The position numbers and the translations under genes are program-made. Source: Lophium mytilinum (lineage: Eukaryota > Ascomycota > Dothideomycetes > Mytilinidiales > Mytilinidiaceae). From it: a DNA stretch of 64,000 bases. The notes under the pieces were generated by a model. That model searched no databases. It saw nothing but the letters and a program-made list of their open reading frames with translations, and was not told the origin of the DNA. The DNA lies in NCBI GenBank assembly GCA_010093605.1, contig MU004193.1, positions 875,520 to 939,519 on the forward strand. The letters are read 5' to 3'. Positions 1 to 12,163 of this stretch are shown in pieces; positions within the stretch are counted from its first letter, which is position 1, and each line of letters opens with the position of its first letter.

Positions 1-1789
1 CTGCGTTGGGGTTTACGTTGGATCCCGGAGCGCCAGGATGCATGTTTGGCGGTCCAACTGGAGGTCCTTGAGGGGCTGCTTGAGGTGGTCCCAGTCCCGA
101 GCCTGGTCGTTGAAGCGGAGTTTGAGACATTCGCGACTTCGGGCTGCCTAATCCAGGCGTGTGCGGGTGCGAGCCTTGGTGCTGCATTGGCTGACCTTGC
201 TGATGGGACATCAAAAGTGAGTTAGAAGCCATCGGTTGATGCTGCTGGGACGACGGGTGCTGGGCGTAGGGCGATTGCTGTGCTACTGGGTACGGCGTGT
301 AGTACATTCCCTGTGGTGGCATCTGGCTCGTCGGTTGCCCGTAGAGAGGTCGTCCATGTTGGTCGTGCTGCGGTGACTGCACTGAAGCGGGCGAGTTTGA
401 CTGCGGTGTGTGGTAGATTGGTGGAAATGTGCGGTTCATGGTAGCGGTTGCCATGAGGTCTGGGTTCTCTGCAGATCCAGTCAGAAATCAATACATCTTG
501 GGGCCCGCGGGTTCGACGGGGGTGAAGTTGCTTCGACGCGTCTTCTAGCAAAACATTCACCAAAACAACAGAAAACCTGGTAGACAGACGCGTCGAAGAA
601 GAGAGAAGCTTTGAAACTGACCTGAGGACGTGTAGCTTCCGGAAGCACTGTTCGTGCTATACGGGCTCGGGTGGGCAGGATAGTAGGGGACTTCCTGCTG
701 CTGACCTGGTGGACCTGGGATTGGATTTCCGTACGGCGACTGGTGCTGCTGCGGATTGGACGGGTGCGGCGACGCGTACGGGCCCTGAGCAGGCGACTGC
801 GCGGGTTGAGACTGGTGAGGAGAGTCAGGATGATGCTGCTGGACTACTCCGGCGCGTGGATGTTGGAGGTGCTGTGGCGGTGGGAGGCCCTGCGCAGAGG
901 GGTGGGGGTGATGCTAGCGCACGACACGTTAGCCACGACGTCCCAACGACGGATGAGTAATGTGCAGGCGAGTGGTGAGGTGTTGCAAAACAAAAGCCCT
1001 CGCGCACATCCACGTCCTGGCAAGAGAGCAGTAGTACCTCGGCGAGATCGGAGCAGACAGATCAGACCAAGGGTAGGAGGGCGGACAAGGAGAATAGACA
1101 GGCAGAAGAGACGGCAAACAAATGCAGGGTTTTTGAGAGGATGGATGGAGGTGGGTGATGGTTGGATGGGTGGCGGGGGTGAGGGGCATATGAAGGCGGT
1201 GTCTTGAGCGATGCGCAACAGGCCAACCGCGTTGGGACAGCTCTGGACAAGGGTAGGTGCAAGGCGGCGGTGACTGAAGGAGATATAGGAAGACAACGGG
1301 GTGTGGAGGAGTGCTCAGACGGCGACAGCAGCGCGCGCTGGTGAGTGGCCCGGGCAGGACGCACAGCGGAGGCCTGGGAGGAGGCACCAGGGTTCCGCTG
1401 CTGGCCCTCGGGCGCACTGCTTGGACATGACAGGGGGATGCCGGTGCAGCAGAGGCTGGAGCCGGACAGGTGCAAGACGACAGAGGGTGCAGGCTGGGGG
1501 AGAGTGAAGGTTGAGGCCGCTGCTTGGCGAGAAGGGCCTACCATGTAGCCAGTGCAGCACTGGAGCTGGGGGTTGGGCGATAGCTCGGGATGCGGCGTCG
1601 TTGCAGCGCGGATGTGCAGCAGAGGGCTTGATGCATGCAATGGGCAAAGCCAACGGTCGGAGGGAGGGTGCGCGAGTGGTGGAGGTTGAGGAGCAGGGAG
1701 GCACTCACCAGCTGGGCCGCCACAGGAGCCGGCTCTTCCTTATACTTGCGGGGGCTGCCTGCCCTATCTCGCGACGACGCATGCGACAT
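1..1789 (-). CDS. Pro/Gln-rich putative transcriptional regulator, 5' exons (partial)
   Basis: Three exons on the minus strand: 1789-1709, 889-622 and 468 to beyond base 1. The first starts with ATG in the context AACAATG and ends at GTGAGT after 27 codons. The second acceptor (TGCGCAG, ending at 890) has a CTAAC branch site about 35 nt upstream. Intron 1 is long (819 bp); intron 2 (469-621) uses GTCAGT and CTGCAG. The joined frame stays open and reads MSHASSRDRAGSPRKYKEEP, then almost only P, Q, H, S, Y and M, as in fungal transcription regulators with disordered N-termini. No DNA-binding domain lies inside the window, so the family cannot be fixed. A DUF8032-type or other developmental regulator is a guess. 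The very long upstream gap fits a heavily regulated gene. Confidence 0.72.
890..1708 (-). other. Long first intron of the Pro/Gln-rich gene
   Basis: Donor GTGAGT begins at 1708, and the acceptor AG ends at 890 with a CTAAC branch point near 930. At 819 bp it is more than ten times the usual intron length in this window. The minus strand is pyrimidine-rich throughout. Short open frames here show no coding character, but a skipped cassette exon cannot be excluded. Confidence 0.6.
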
Positions 1790-2716
1790 TGTTATTATTG
1801 CTGCTGGAGGTCTGGGGGGAGTCAGTGACTGAGTTGGGCGCGAGGGCAGGCCGTGCAGGCTAACAACGGCCGTCCGTGCAGCTGCAGTGCCGCGCTAGCT
1901 GCGTAATTTCAGCACACCACCGCAGACAGGGTGGGCCCCGGGCAGCGTGTAAAAGAGAAACGCCCTAACGCGCCGAGTCCAGCCACCGGCTTGGGCGGGC
2001 GCAGCGGCTTGGGGGGCTGCGTGCACGACGACGATGCGGCCGTGTGAGTGGCCTGTGGTGCTGCAGCAGCGGGACGACTGCCTGTTGCGAGGTCCGGCGC
2101 CGCGGCTGTTGAGCGCGGATAAGGCCCTGTGCAACGGCCGCTGTCCGCAACGGGCTGGCGGGAGGCGTGGTAAGGCCGGGGGGACTTCCGGGGGGCCTGC
2201 GTGGAGGGAGGAGAGCTGGTTTGCTGGATGCCCTCGCGCTGCTCTGCATGTGCTGGGTTGCGTGCCGGGTGTCGGCTAGGGCTTCGGCAGGGCGAGCGCT
2301 GATGGCGACGATGGACCGGGAGGCGTGCCAGCCTGTGTGCCTGCGCGTGGGAGATGAGAGGACGGCGACAGGGGATGGGCGTGGTGGAGCAGAGTGGACG
2401 AGCGATGGAGGCGATGGGATGGAGGATGGGGCCAGGATGGATGCGATGTCCTTGAACGTCGCGTGCGCCGGCTGCCTTCCGGGACGCCAAGCCCGGTAGC
2501 CCCGTGCTAGTCCCGGTCGTCCCGCGCTAGAGCACGCCAAATCTGGCACTAACTTCAAGTCTAGCCCAAGACAGCCCGTACGTTACCGCTGCGCTCTTTG
2601 CGATGAAATATAACGCCGTATTCTTCCTCGCCCTCAACTCCTCCCTCCGGAACCGCTCCACAGCTCCACTCCACCTCTGCTAATTTTATCCATTTGCATC
2701 GTCGCAAAGCACCACC
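1790..2716. other. Intergenic, between two divergent starts
   Basis: GC-rich sequence without a convincing gene on either strand. It lies between the minus-strand start at 1789 and a candidate plus-strand start at 2717. The right end (about 2620-2700) is CT-rich on the plus strand, like a fungal 5' leader, and a TATAAC box sits at 2609-2614. Confidence 0.5.
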
Positions 2717-3018
2717 ATGACCAACTCTAACCCACCCGCTAACAACGCGTGAACGCCTCCCGCCGTCGTTTGCACGTTTGCACGTTCGCGCTAGACACCT
2801 CCTCTCGCGCTCCCTGAAATTGCAGAGCCCGCCGCGGCGGAATCACATCTTCCAAACGCGCCCGCGTCCCGAACGGTGCCGTTGTTGAGCCCGCAGCCCA
2901 CGATAATACTCCGCTGCGATATGGGCCGGGTTGCCCTCGCGGTGCCGTGTCTCAGATGCGACAGCTGGCTGCTCGGTTCCATCGAGTCCTCGGCCTGCTG
3001 TCCTCGGCTTCCTGCTAG
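2717..3018 (+). CDS. Candidate small two-exon gene, unknown function
   Basis: ATG at 2717 sits in a strong context (CACCACCATGACC), behind a CT-rich leader and a TATAAC element about 105 nt upstream. Exon 1 is 2717-2748. A GTGAAC donor and a TTGCAG acceptor (intron 2749-2825, with GCTAGAC as a possible branch site) lead to exon 2, 2826-3018. The joined frame gives 74 residues starting MTNSNPPANNA, then a basic patch with SSKRARVP. No domain is recognised. It may be a genuine short gene, the 5' remnant of a longer decayed gene, or chance. Confidence 0.3.
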
Positions 3019-5938
3019 GCCAGCGTCGACTCGGGGCAAAGCCACCCTCCGATGAGTCCTCATTGGCCGGCGCGCTGCTCGAAAATGCAAGTGATCAACG
3101 TCAATCAACGGCCACAGCGCGCGTCAGACTCCCTAACCTGCTTGTGCCTGGCGGGCCCCATCCGTCCCATACGACGCGGATCGGCACACCAGCACGGACG
3201 GAGCCCGCCCGAATCCTGCGCAGAGACATGGCGTCGACAAGCCTGCCCTGGGGATCCTCGCTCATTTCGCTCCCTGCCAGCTGTTGATCGCATCCAAGCC
3301 ATCCATCGCAAGCAGCCCTGGGAGAGATCGTAAATGCTGCGAGGAAGGTTGCGGCGCTGCCACCACGCATTGAGATGGCCGCAAGAATCATGCCCCGGAG
3401 CATCTCAACGCCGCCTGAGTCGCTGCTAAGCTGGAGAACATGCCCGGCCTAGGATGATGCCTGTGCATGTTTATGCGATGGCGCGCAAGACGTTGGCCGG
3501 ACACATCCAACAGCCAACGGCGCGCCGGCAGATGCCACAGAGCGATGGCAAGGCGGGCTGAACTGGCCTCACGGCACAGACGAACGTCAATGTCGCCATC
3601 GAATCTTTTTCCCCTTCGCGCTGCAGGAGAAATGAGGGTCGCGTCGACACGAGCGCCACAGCGAGCAGAAGTCTTTCAAGTAGCTTCGCCGCCGGGCCGC
3701 CGTAGATGTCAGAATGGCCTGATGCTGAGCAGAAGGATGCGCTGCTACTGCATGGCGCCCACACGAGCGCCAGAATAGATTAAAGCTCTGGATTTGCCAC
3801 TGAGGACAAATCGCAGCCGACTTCTCCACCCGGCGCCGGTGCCGTCGCGCTCATGAATTCCCAAAAACCTGCTCTGCGACGAAACGAGCCGCGTCAAGGG
3901 CGTGTCAACTGTCTGCTTTTTCCAAGACTGAATAGGCTGACAGCGGTCGCCGGCTGTGTGCAGGAGACGACGTGAGGTCGAGGTTATAGCACATATAGCA
4001 CATCCTGGTATATCAAATGCTCCTCAATGGGCAGCCAACGAATGCGGAGAGACCCTGGGAGCGACTGGGAGTGACAGCTTGCCTAGAGAAGCACCGCTGC
4101 TGAGTTGACAAGGGCAACAACTCAGGTACCGAGGAAGGGTTAATGCCTGGTGCTGCAACGACAACTCTAATCCAACAACTGGAAAGCCCTCAGGCACGAC
4201 GTCGAGCTCGAGTAGAGAGCATCACCATCGCCATCACAATCAGCAACACCATCGGACGACGCCGACAGCACGAGCAAATGTTGGCGGTCAACTGCAGTCG
4301 GGGGATTCTTCGGGGCGCAACGGCACCGTGATCCAGCGGATCGAAGGATCGCAGACTACCGAGGTGAGGTCGACTGATAACGACAGTCAAGGTGTGCTGT
4401 GCCGGGACCCAGCGTTCAGACACGACGGATGATTCCCCTTTTCGCGACAGAGGCCGTCTCGAGCAAGACGAGTTGCACGAGATGCGGGCAGGCGCCTGGA
4501 GATCTCGTCCAAAACGGCCACTGCCCCGCGAACAGCCAAACGGATCCTCATTCTTCGAGTCGCTGTTGCACGCCCAGCGCGATAAAAGAACGGCGGCGTG
4601 CATCTGAAGTCGCTCAGACCAGCAGCGCGGCGACGTGCAGCCGGCCACAAGCCAGCAGAGCGTGCTCGTGGTGTCCGAGTGCACAATTGCCCCGATGGGC
4701 TCGCACGCCGTAATCATGTGCCAGTCCTACCGCGTCAACGCTTCCGATCAGTGACACCGCCCGCGGATCCCGAGAGCTGTAGCTGACAGAGGCGGTTGCG
4801 CTGTGGAGAGTCGTCATCACATCGGCTGGACTGTGGTGACTGGCCTCTGCCATCGCGGTGTTGAGGTCTGAGACTCCGCGGTGGGGTTGGCGATGCTCAA
4901 CGTGCCCAGCCTGGCCGTTGAGCTTGTGCTGACGGGAGACATGGATGCCTGTCGCGCCGCTATCCACGCCTGTCGACAACGGTGTGCGATCGGCCGTGAG
5001 GGTGTGGGAGCACAGGCTCGTGGAGGCGCCCAGGATGTGCCGATTCTTACCATACCGAAAAATAACGGAGCGCCTCCGGCCTAGCCTTTTTAGCCCAGCA
5101 TGGGTTGTCGTCCAGGCCTCGACTGTCAAGGTTCCCCCAATGTTGAAGCCTGAAACACCACAGTCGCAGCATCATCTTTACTCCACGCTTCGATACAGTA
5201 TACCCTCGCTCTGGCCCCAATCAGCACCAGCCGGCCACTCTATCTAAAGCATGCTCTGCTATACTTAATTGCCGGAAGCATAGTCCCGGTGTGGTCTCCG
5301 CGAATGCCAGGATAGAGTGGACATCAGCACCGCATGCTCTCCGACAGCAGCCTGCGAGTCCATCTGCAAGACCCTCGTTAGGACCGCTCCGGATCCTCCC
5401 AAGGGCTAGACTTCACGACCTCCACCGATGCTGCTGACTGTGGCCCGGAAATTTAAATTAAGGTTGCTGCCAGGCGGCGTCAAGCAGCAGCATGGGAAAG
5501 GGGCAAAAAACGCGATTGTGGAGGGCGCCAGCCAGCCTCCCCTCCCATGTTCACGATCTCGTCAGACTTCCGCTGCCTGCCTTGCTTCCCGCACTTCCTT
5601 GAGGGTGACGGCTCTGCTCCCGAGCAAGCCTGGCCAGCGCAGCAATCGAGCCAGGACGCCTGGCGATGTGGACAGGCAAGCCGGCCCCGGACGGCGGAAA
5701 CACACGAGATGGCCTTTTGCCGGCGATCCGAGGCATCGCAGGCCTGCCCAGCCTGACAAGGAGCTTCGAAAGGCGATCTGAGGAGCATTTTGTCGTTGCT
5801 TTGAAATGGACCTCTAACCGAGCTCTCGAAACTCAACGGCCATGCATAAGCGCGGTTCTTGCATGACCGTCTCGCACCATGATTTGCTGTCCAGCGCGTT
5901 TTCTTGCTGGCGGCGCCGTCGCCGTGCAAACCATGTCC
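3019..5938. other. Gene-free region
   Basis: About 2.9 kb with no open frame that shows coding character, domain motifs or consistent splice signals on either strand. Short GC-driven open frames occur in all six frames. No RNA gene or clear repeat was recognised. Confidence 0.5.
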
Positions 5939-5947
5939 TTAACAGAG

Positions 5948-6102
5948 CGACAATAGTCTACAATGCGTGCATATTACCCCTGTACAGTCTTCAATGCGTA
6001 CGAAACGCCACCTTCAACACGGGCGCTTCGCTTCAAGCCAGAAATAGCTGTAGCTTCAAGCACCCATGTCTATGCAGCGTTTCGCAAGCATGCACAACTC
6101 AC
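5948..6102 (+). repeat. Left terminal inverted repeat of the MITE
   Basis: Runs from CGACAATAGTC inward and includes GCGTGCATATTACCCCTG and TGTACAGTCTTC. It matches the reverse complement of 6399-6542 with a few substitutions and one small length difference near the middle. Confidence 0.82.
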
Positions 6103-6398
6103 CCAGCTCTGCCCACGACAGTGATGGTGGTGCAAAGCTAGTCAATATCTCACGTGACCTAAAGGAATCACTTCTGAAACTTAAAAGGCTGCGCAAACAA
6201 CGCCCAACTTGGGTATTCTTGCGTGCTAGTGAGGTGTGTAAGAGGGAGAAAGGAGGGTTGGGGGACGGCTAAGTATTATGTTTAGGGGTGGTTGCTCTGC
6301 CAACAAGATAAGCACGTGCCGGGCACGGGGCTGCCCCCTTATCTTCTGTCATCACCCACCCTCTCTTCCTCCATCTTGCACCTCACGGGTACCTCTAC

Positions 6399-6542
6399 GT
6401 GAGTTGTGCATGCGTGCAAAACGCTGCATAGACAAGGGCGCTCGAAGCTACAGCTAGTTTTGGCTTGGGGCGGCCCGGGTGGCGTTTCGTACGCATCGAA
6501 GACTGTACAGGGGTAATATGCACGCATCGAAGACTATTGTCG
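6399..6542 (-). repeat. Right terminal inverted repeat of the MITE
   Basis: Reverse-complement partner of 5948-6102, ending in GACTATTGTCG next to the 9 bp direct repeat TTAACAGAG. Confidence 0.82.
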
Positions 6543-6551
6543 TTAACAGAG

Positions 6552-9500
6552 CGGCAGTGCCAGGACTGCCCTGCTTCCCGCTCATTCCTGGTCGGTGACC
6601 GGGGGCCCTGATCATTTCTGTCTGACAGGCGGATGGTGGGGTTTTGGCAGCGGCATTGCTTCATGGGCTGATGTCTGCGTCCACTCCAACATCAGGAGAG
6701 CCGCGTGTCGTCGATTGGACTGGCTGGCGGGGGCCAGATTGCTGCTTGGGCTCGGCTGCTGTTGCTGAGATTGTTGATGCATCTTTCAGGAGAAGAACTG
6801 GTTTGACCCAGCCCGCCGGGTCGTCAGCGGTCCAGCACTCGTATCGCTCGAGATGTCCTCGCAAACCTGCCAGGCGAGATGCGGTGCCAGATAGAGTGAG
6901 CACTCCCAATTACCTCAGGCGACACGGCTGTGCAACCTCGCGTGGGACCTTGGAGGCCGCTCGAGGTTTCGAAGCATTCCGGTATCTGTTCCGAACACGG
7001 CCTTTGCTCACGAGCGCAGGATCAGATGCTATCCTCTGCAGCAGCGCGTTGACCAATCAGCACGCGTATGGCACTATTCGAAGAGCGTCGCTCACAGGCT
7101 TGCATCAGTCACCGGAAAAGGCAGCTTTGCGACGCCTCTCCGTCCGTATCGCTCCTCTCCGCACGAATCGCGCTCACAAATCGGCTGACGTGGCATGCAA
7201 ACTGGTCTGGCTGCAATATGCGCAGCTTGGAAGATGGAGGCCTGACGATATTCCCCTTGTGTGGCGATCGACGTGCGACGTGCGACGCGACGTGCTGGAT
7301 TGTTGTCACTCTCCGCATTTCCGCCCCAGTCCCGTGACTTGCGCGTGATTGTACGTAGCTAGGATTGCGGCACAGCGGTGGAGAAAGGCCCAAGCCAAGC
7401 CAGCAGCCCTTTTCCGCTCGGACGACGCCTTGCTTTTCGGCAATTGTCGTTGGCGCCGGGACGACTTCCATGGGTTAAAAAAACGGTGCTCGGAGCGATT
7501 TTTTAACAAAAAGCCACTCATCATTCCGCGACGCCTTGCAGCCCTCAGCCAGCCTTCGCAGACCCGGTGCGGATCGTGGCCGATGTGCTTCGGGGGCCCT
7601 CGCCGAGTCTTGATCGCGGTTTCGAGGCTGCGAGCCCGTGACAGCCCAACCCCAACCACACATGTGCTGGCTGTGGATCGACTCTTCCCCACTTGTCCGT
7701 GGCCTTGCTCCTGGTGTGTCCCAGTGTGCTTGTTGGACGTCCTGGCAGCTTCCGGCACCCCTGTCCTGACGAGCTCTCATCTGCCACTGCGCATCGGGGC
7801 TGCCACCGTTCTAATGTCTCAAAACGACGCCAGAGCAAACAGAGACAAAGGTCGAGTCTGCATGCACCAACGTCCCAATTGCCCATTAACGTCAGCTGAA
7901 CGCGCCGGAATCAAAATTGCCTGGCGCAATCGGCGCTGCAGACGCAGTAGCACTCATCCGCTTCGTCCGAAAATAAAGTCCGCGAGCGACGCGACCAAGC
8001 GGAGATTTGGGCATCCATCACTATTACGCTGTATAACCGTGAGGCGAACATCACCACGCCGGGTGCGACAGTGCTTCGGCGACGTCTCAGCCTGCGTGAG
8101 TCGTTGGAGAGACGAGGACAGCAGGTGGATTGTGCAGCAGCCTCGTCGTGGTGCCGTTCTCGTCGAGCTTCTAGTGCCCTTCTAGAAAAAGGGGTCATTC
8201 CCTTCACTGCGGTTTCAATCGCTAACTTTATATCGCCAACGAGTCACGCCTGTCGAAGCACTGTTGCACCATCGCAATGGGCGGCTTTGGCGGGTGGAGT
8301 ATTGATGGATCATCAAACATCATAGCCCAGTCACTAACATCGAACGAACCAACTAACAATAGAATAGTCACACAAACAACGAGTTCTTATTACGAATTAC
8401 TTCCATCCATCCCACGCATCGACCACCACAAACGCGTCCTCCCAGTTGCTGTTTCCAGCCAGCGTAGAAACGAAACAGTCGCCGGATCACGAGATGAGAT
8501 GCGTCAAGGCGTCCCACCGTGTCTTGTGTCCCACGACCGCGTTTGCCCGCCATCACGGGCTCGGTCGGTCATCTCCAACGCCGTAACTGTGGATGCCGCA
8601 GCGACGAGCACGCCGGTAATGGAAGGGATGCCCACGCGCGTGCCATGCCGTCTCACCATTCCGCAGCAGTACCGTCCGCACGTACTGCAGAACCAAGCTG
8701 GGAGACCCATTGCACAGGCACCGTTCAATTCGAACCGCTGGTAGCGATTCGAGATGATCCGGGTCGGGGGAGGGCAAGGCGTGAGCGAACGGGACACCTG
8801 GAGCATCGGCTCTCCAGCGTCCTTTCCAGCATTCCCTACCACAAATACACGTCTCGTGCGACCAGCGGCCGTTCGAGACGTACAAATACCAGCTAGCGGC
8901 GCTGTGGTTGGGCGGTTGTGGTTCCATACCACTCGCCCTGTTGCGTGCGGCGTGATGCAAATAGAACGGCGTTTCGTGCTATATCGAAAACCGAAACATT
9001 GTAAGTGGTATGTATTTTCAGAGAATGACAAATCTCCAGACGTCGAAACACTGCCACGGCAGGAAGGCGGGTGCTGTTGTCAGCTGGCCTGGACCTGCGC
9101 CTGGGTTGCTGGACGCGCGATGTGGGTGCTGTGGAAGGTGAGTTGCGGTGGTTATGCGTCTGACGGTAGTACGGTTTGTGAATCCTTCGCGCGAGGCGGG
9201 CGGGTGTTGGGTTTCAGAAGGCTGCCTGCATCGCATGGCATAAGGTGGGGGCTGCGACTTGTTTTAGTCGTGGTATCCGGTGATGCTGTGCGGGGTGCGT
9301 GAGAAGGATCAGTTTCTGGTTTCGGGTTCGTGGTCTAAGATAGGAGATCGAGAGGTAAGTCTTGTAGTGCTGAACGGGTAAGTCTGGTTGGCCTGTTCCT
9401 TAATACCGCATCTAGAATTCGAGTTTAGAGTACATCAAATCTATGCACCTATGCGCTATCTACCACGTCTCAGTCACTATCATGCCAATATCTCAAATAC

Positions 9501-11481
9501 TGTTCTCGTGTCTATGCAAAACTCTATAATTACGCAGTCATCAAGCCTCTTTCTACGTCAAACTACCTCGCACGCACCAATGTCTTGACCGTTCACGGAC
9601 GTAGACTTCATGCTACCACCATCTCTCCACCATCGTCCAACACAGCCTCCATTCTCTCTTTTCCCCACTCTGCTCCGTACACAAGCTAAACTAAGACCCC
9701 ACACTACCAACTTCAAACTAGCTACCCCGTGCTTTCTGAAACCAACCCGGCAGCTGTTCGGCAATGCCATCTCGCCGTCTATTTATACACCATCATCAGA
9801 ATAGCTCACCCTGACCTTTCCTACCTTCCTGAACCAGAACCAGCCTTCCCCACGTCGGGGCGTCGTATGTTTAGCGTGTGTACGTCCGCTACGCGTCCGC
9901 CGAGGTGGCTAGTACACTACCTTGCTCAAGCAAGCGGGGAATGCTATGAAGCTGCGAAGTGGATACATTAGGAAGGTAGGAGACGGGCATCGTGATGGTA
10001 GCTTAGGTATGTAAGTCACGAGTCGGCGTGACGATCTCGTGATCAGGGCTTTTCGGCTAGTATAAATGTTTCTAGAATAGATGCATGGCCTCGAGACATG
10101 GAGGAGGACGTCCAGTTGGCTGTGCAAAACACTCCCGGGCAAATGGAAATGGACTTGGGCCGTGGAGCAACAAGCGAGGATATGGATTTTTATGTGCGCT
10201 CTGGGTCAATGAAACCGTCAAATTCAGAAGGGAAATGGTTGGTGCCGGGCAGACTGGCCTTTGGAAACTTGGTATCAGTCGAAGGAGATGATGCTGAGCA
10301 CTACTCTTCAGAACACCTCGCAATCCTTTCCATGCTCGCAGTCTATCATTACCATACCCCTAAAGCTTCTCCGATACCGCTAATGCTTCTCGTCACTATT
10401 ACTTCCTTGAACCCCCACACTAGATCCACCCTTCATCAAAGTCTTCGTCGAAGCATTTTACTTCCTCCATGATCGGCCAGTGCAAACGGTTTGCTCCTCC
10501 CCTCCCTCCTCCACATCGGAAAGGTGTTGGCAATTTGTTGACCCCCTCCACCAACCTCCCACCATTGTGACCAGCTTCCTAGGGATTTTGCTCCACCGCT
10601 CCCTCCTCCACATCGCAAAGTCGTATTCATGTTGTTGCTCCCACACCACACTCCCACCGTGGCATCGAAGCCTGTCCAATTTTGCTCCACCACCCCCCTC
10701 CTCCATGAAACGAGCTATTGTGTTGTTTTGCTCCCCCCCAATCTTCCACCATCAAGTTTAAGGATTATTTTCTTTTCCAAGCCACTGCTCCTCCGCATAA
10801 CGTTACATTGTGGAAGAGTATTTTGCTCCCATCCGCCGGACCGCACTCCATCCAGTTCCTCCACGAGGAATTTTAGTCCTCCGACTCCTTCGTCTCACCC
10901 TGCAGAAGGAAAGGTGGAAAGAGAGCGAGGGGCGGGGTTTTATACTCGCTGGACGAACGGCGGTCAGGAGGTGTCACGTGGGGTTTTTGGTTGCACGTGA
11001 GCGGGAGTGGTGCGAGGGGGAGGGGAGATGTTAGGCGTGGTTAAGCGGTGAGTGGTAGGTGGTGCGTGATGTGGCACGTGGGTGCTGCTTTCTTTTTCGT
11101 ATAAGAGGGAGGCGTAGGCGGAGAAAGGAAGGTAAGGAGGGAGTTCGCTAGGTCTCTCGACACGGCGAGGCATGCAAATTGATGGAGAGGGCGGTGGGTG
11201 AAAACTCAGTCAAGAAGACGCTTGATGTGGTTCGGGTCTTTAAACAGGACATACGGAATATTACTATAGGAGGGGATTCGGCTGGACTGGTGTGGAGGCG
11301 TTGTTTAAGGGCGATGATGCTAAGGATTACTTCATGAGATTGGTGGATTTGGTTGTTTCTAGGAAGCTTTGCGGAGGGTTAGCTGATTATCACTACACCT
11401 CTGAATCAACATCGCTCGGAATGGATCACTGCTGCTCATCCTTATCACCTCTCGCCCTTAGAGGACCGAATTCAGCCTCCA
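6552..11481. other. Gene-free region with CACGTG cluster at its right end
   Basis: About 4.9 kb without a supportable gene. Long open frames at 6644-7348 and 7349-8185 lack any recognisable motif and sit in GC-rich sequence. The segment 10480-10760 is a pyrimidine-rich tract with imprecise repeats of CTCCCTCCTCCACATCG. CACGTG sites occur at 10975, 10994 and 11075, near TATA-like TTTATAC and GTATAA strings. A short decayed-looking frame lies at 11182-11337. Confidence 0.45.
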
Positions 11482-11486
11482 CAGTC

Positions 11487-11600
11487 TGTTGATTGCAAGC
11501 CGTAGCATCTGATATTGGGTTGGGACGCTACATTATGTACATAGAACGACCCTGTTTACTACTAGCATTAATTACTATGGGTGATTGTTATAATCCAACA
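11487..11600 (-). repeat. Outer LTR 1 of the TRIM-like element
   Basis: 114 bp, TGTTGATTGC to AATCCAACA, preceded by CAGTC. It is moderately mutated compared with the third copy. Confidence 0.85.
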
Positions 11601-12049
11601 GCCCCTCTTAAGCGCTTACAGCAAGAAATAATAGTGGGAAACCTCCTTAATAGAGAGTATCTAGTAATAAAAGATAGAAAGGAGCGTATACTAATAAGGC
11701 CAGCAAGGACTGTATAATAGCTAAGAGAAGCGGCATCCTATAAAGATAATAATAATAATAGAGGAGAGTATTATAGTAGTAAGTAAGAGAATTATCTAGT
11801 ATTAATAATGGCTAAGAACCTATAGTAATAGCTAATATCTTATTATAATAGCTAGTATTCTATAGCAATAGTAGTATCCTATAGTAATAGCTAAAGTGTA
11901 TCTAGAAGGTATATCTAGAAGTGCATTAAAGAAGGCATCTAGAAAAGCATACTAATAATAGTGGACATAAGAGACTACTAGTAATACCCTGCAGAAATAG
12001 GTAGACAACCTAACTTAGGGTAGCTTTAAATAAAGCCGGGCTTATAACC

Positions 12050-12163
12050 TATTAATTATAAGCTATAGCATCTAATATTAGGTTAGGACGCTATATTATA
12101 TATATAGAATAACCCTATTTACTACTAGTATTAATTACTATAGGTAATTATTATAATCTAATA
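12050..12163 (-). repeat. Central LTR, strongly RIP-mutated
   Basis: Same 114 bp length as the outer LTRs, but its ends have become TATTAATTAT and AATCTAATA. Most differences are C-to-T or G-to-A in CpA/TpG contexts. Confidence 0.85.

Larger units (their letters stand above)
5948..6542. mobile_element. Non-autonomous inverted-repeat DNA transposon (Mutator-like MITE)
   Basis: A 595 bp element bounded by CGACAATAGTCT on the left and its reverse complement on the right. It is flanked on both sides by the identical 9 bp TTAACAGAG (5939-5947 and 6543-6551), which reads as a target-site duplication. The terminal inverted repeats are about 150 bp each and match with roughly 85-90% identity by eye. 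The interior (6103-6398) has no transposase. Long terminal inverted repeats with 9 bp duplications are typical of Mutator-like elements, so this looks like a deletion derivative mobilised in trans. The superfamily call is inference; the ends and duplication are directly visible. Confidence 0.82.

Noticed and set aside
671-1207. 178-codon open frame on the plus strand
   Set aside because: It lies opposite the real minus-strand exon and intron of the Pro/Gln-rich gene and has Arg/Leu/Trp-rich shadow composition.
1909-2558. Two long minus-strand frames rich in Arg, Pro and Ser
   Set aside because: They are GC-driven, have no domain and no splice link to the gene starting at 1789; its own start and leader context are better.
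6644-8185. Two adjacent plus-strand frames of 234 and 278 codons
   Set aside because: No motif, Cys/Arg/Trp-heavy random-like composition, competing frames on both strands and no promoter or splice logic.
8390-9031. Minus-strand frames including a Trp-rich peptide ending DAWDGWK
   Set aside because: The end looks protein-like, but no splice path connects it to an upstream start; upstream frames carry stops. Left as unsupported.
10098-10472. 124-codon acidic frame starting MEEDVQLAVQ
   Set aside because: The first 85 codons look tolerable, but the remainder is low-complexity pyrimidine-derived sequence and no domain or splice structure supports it.
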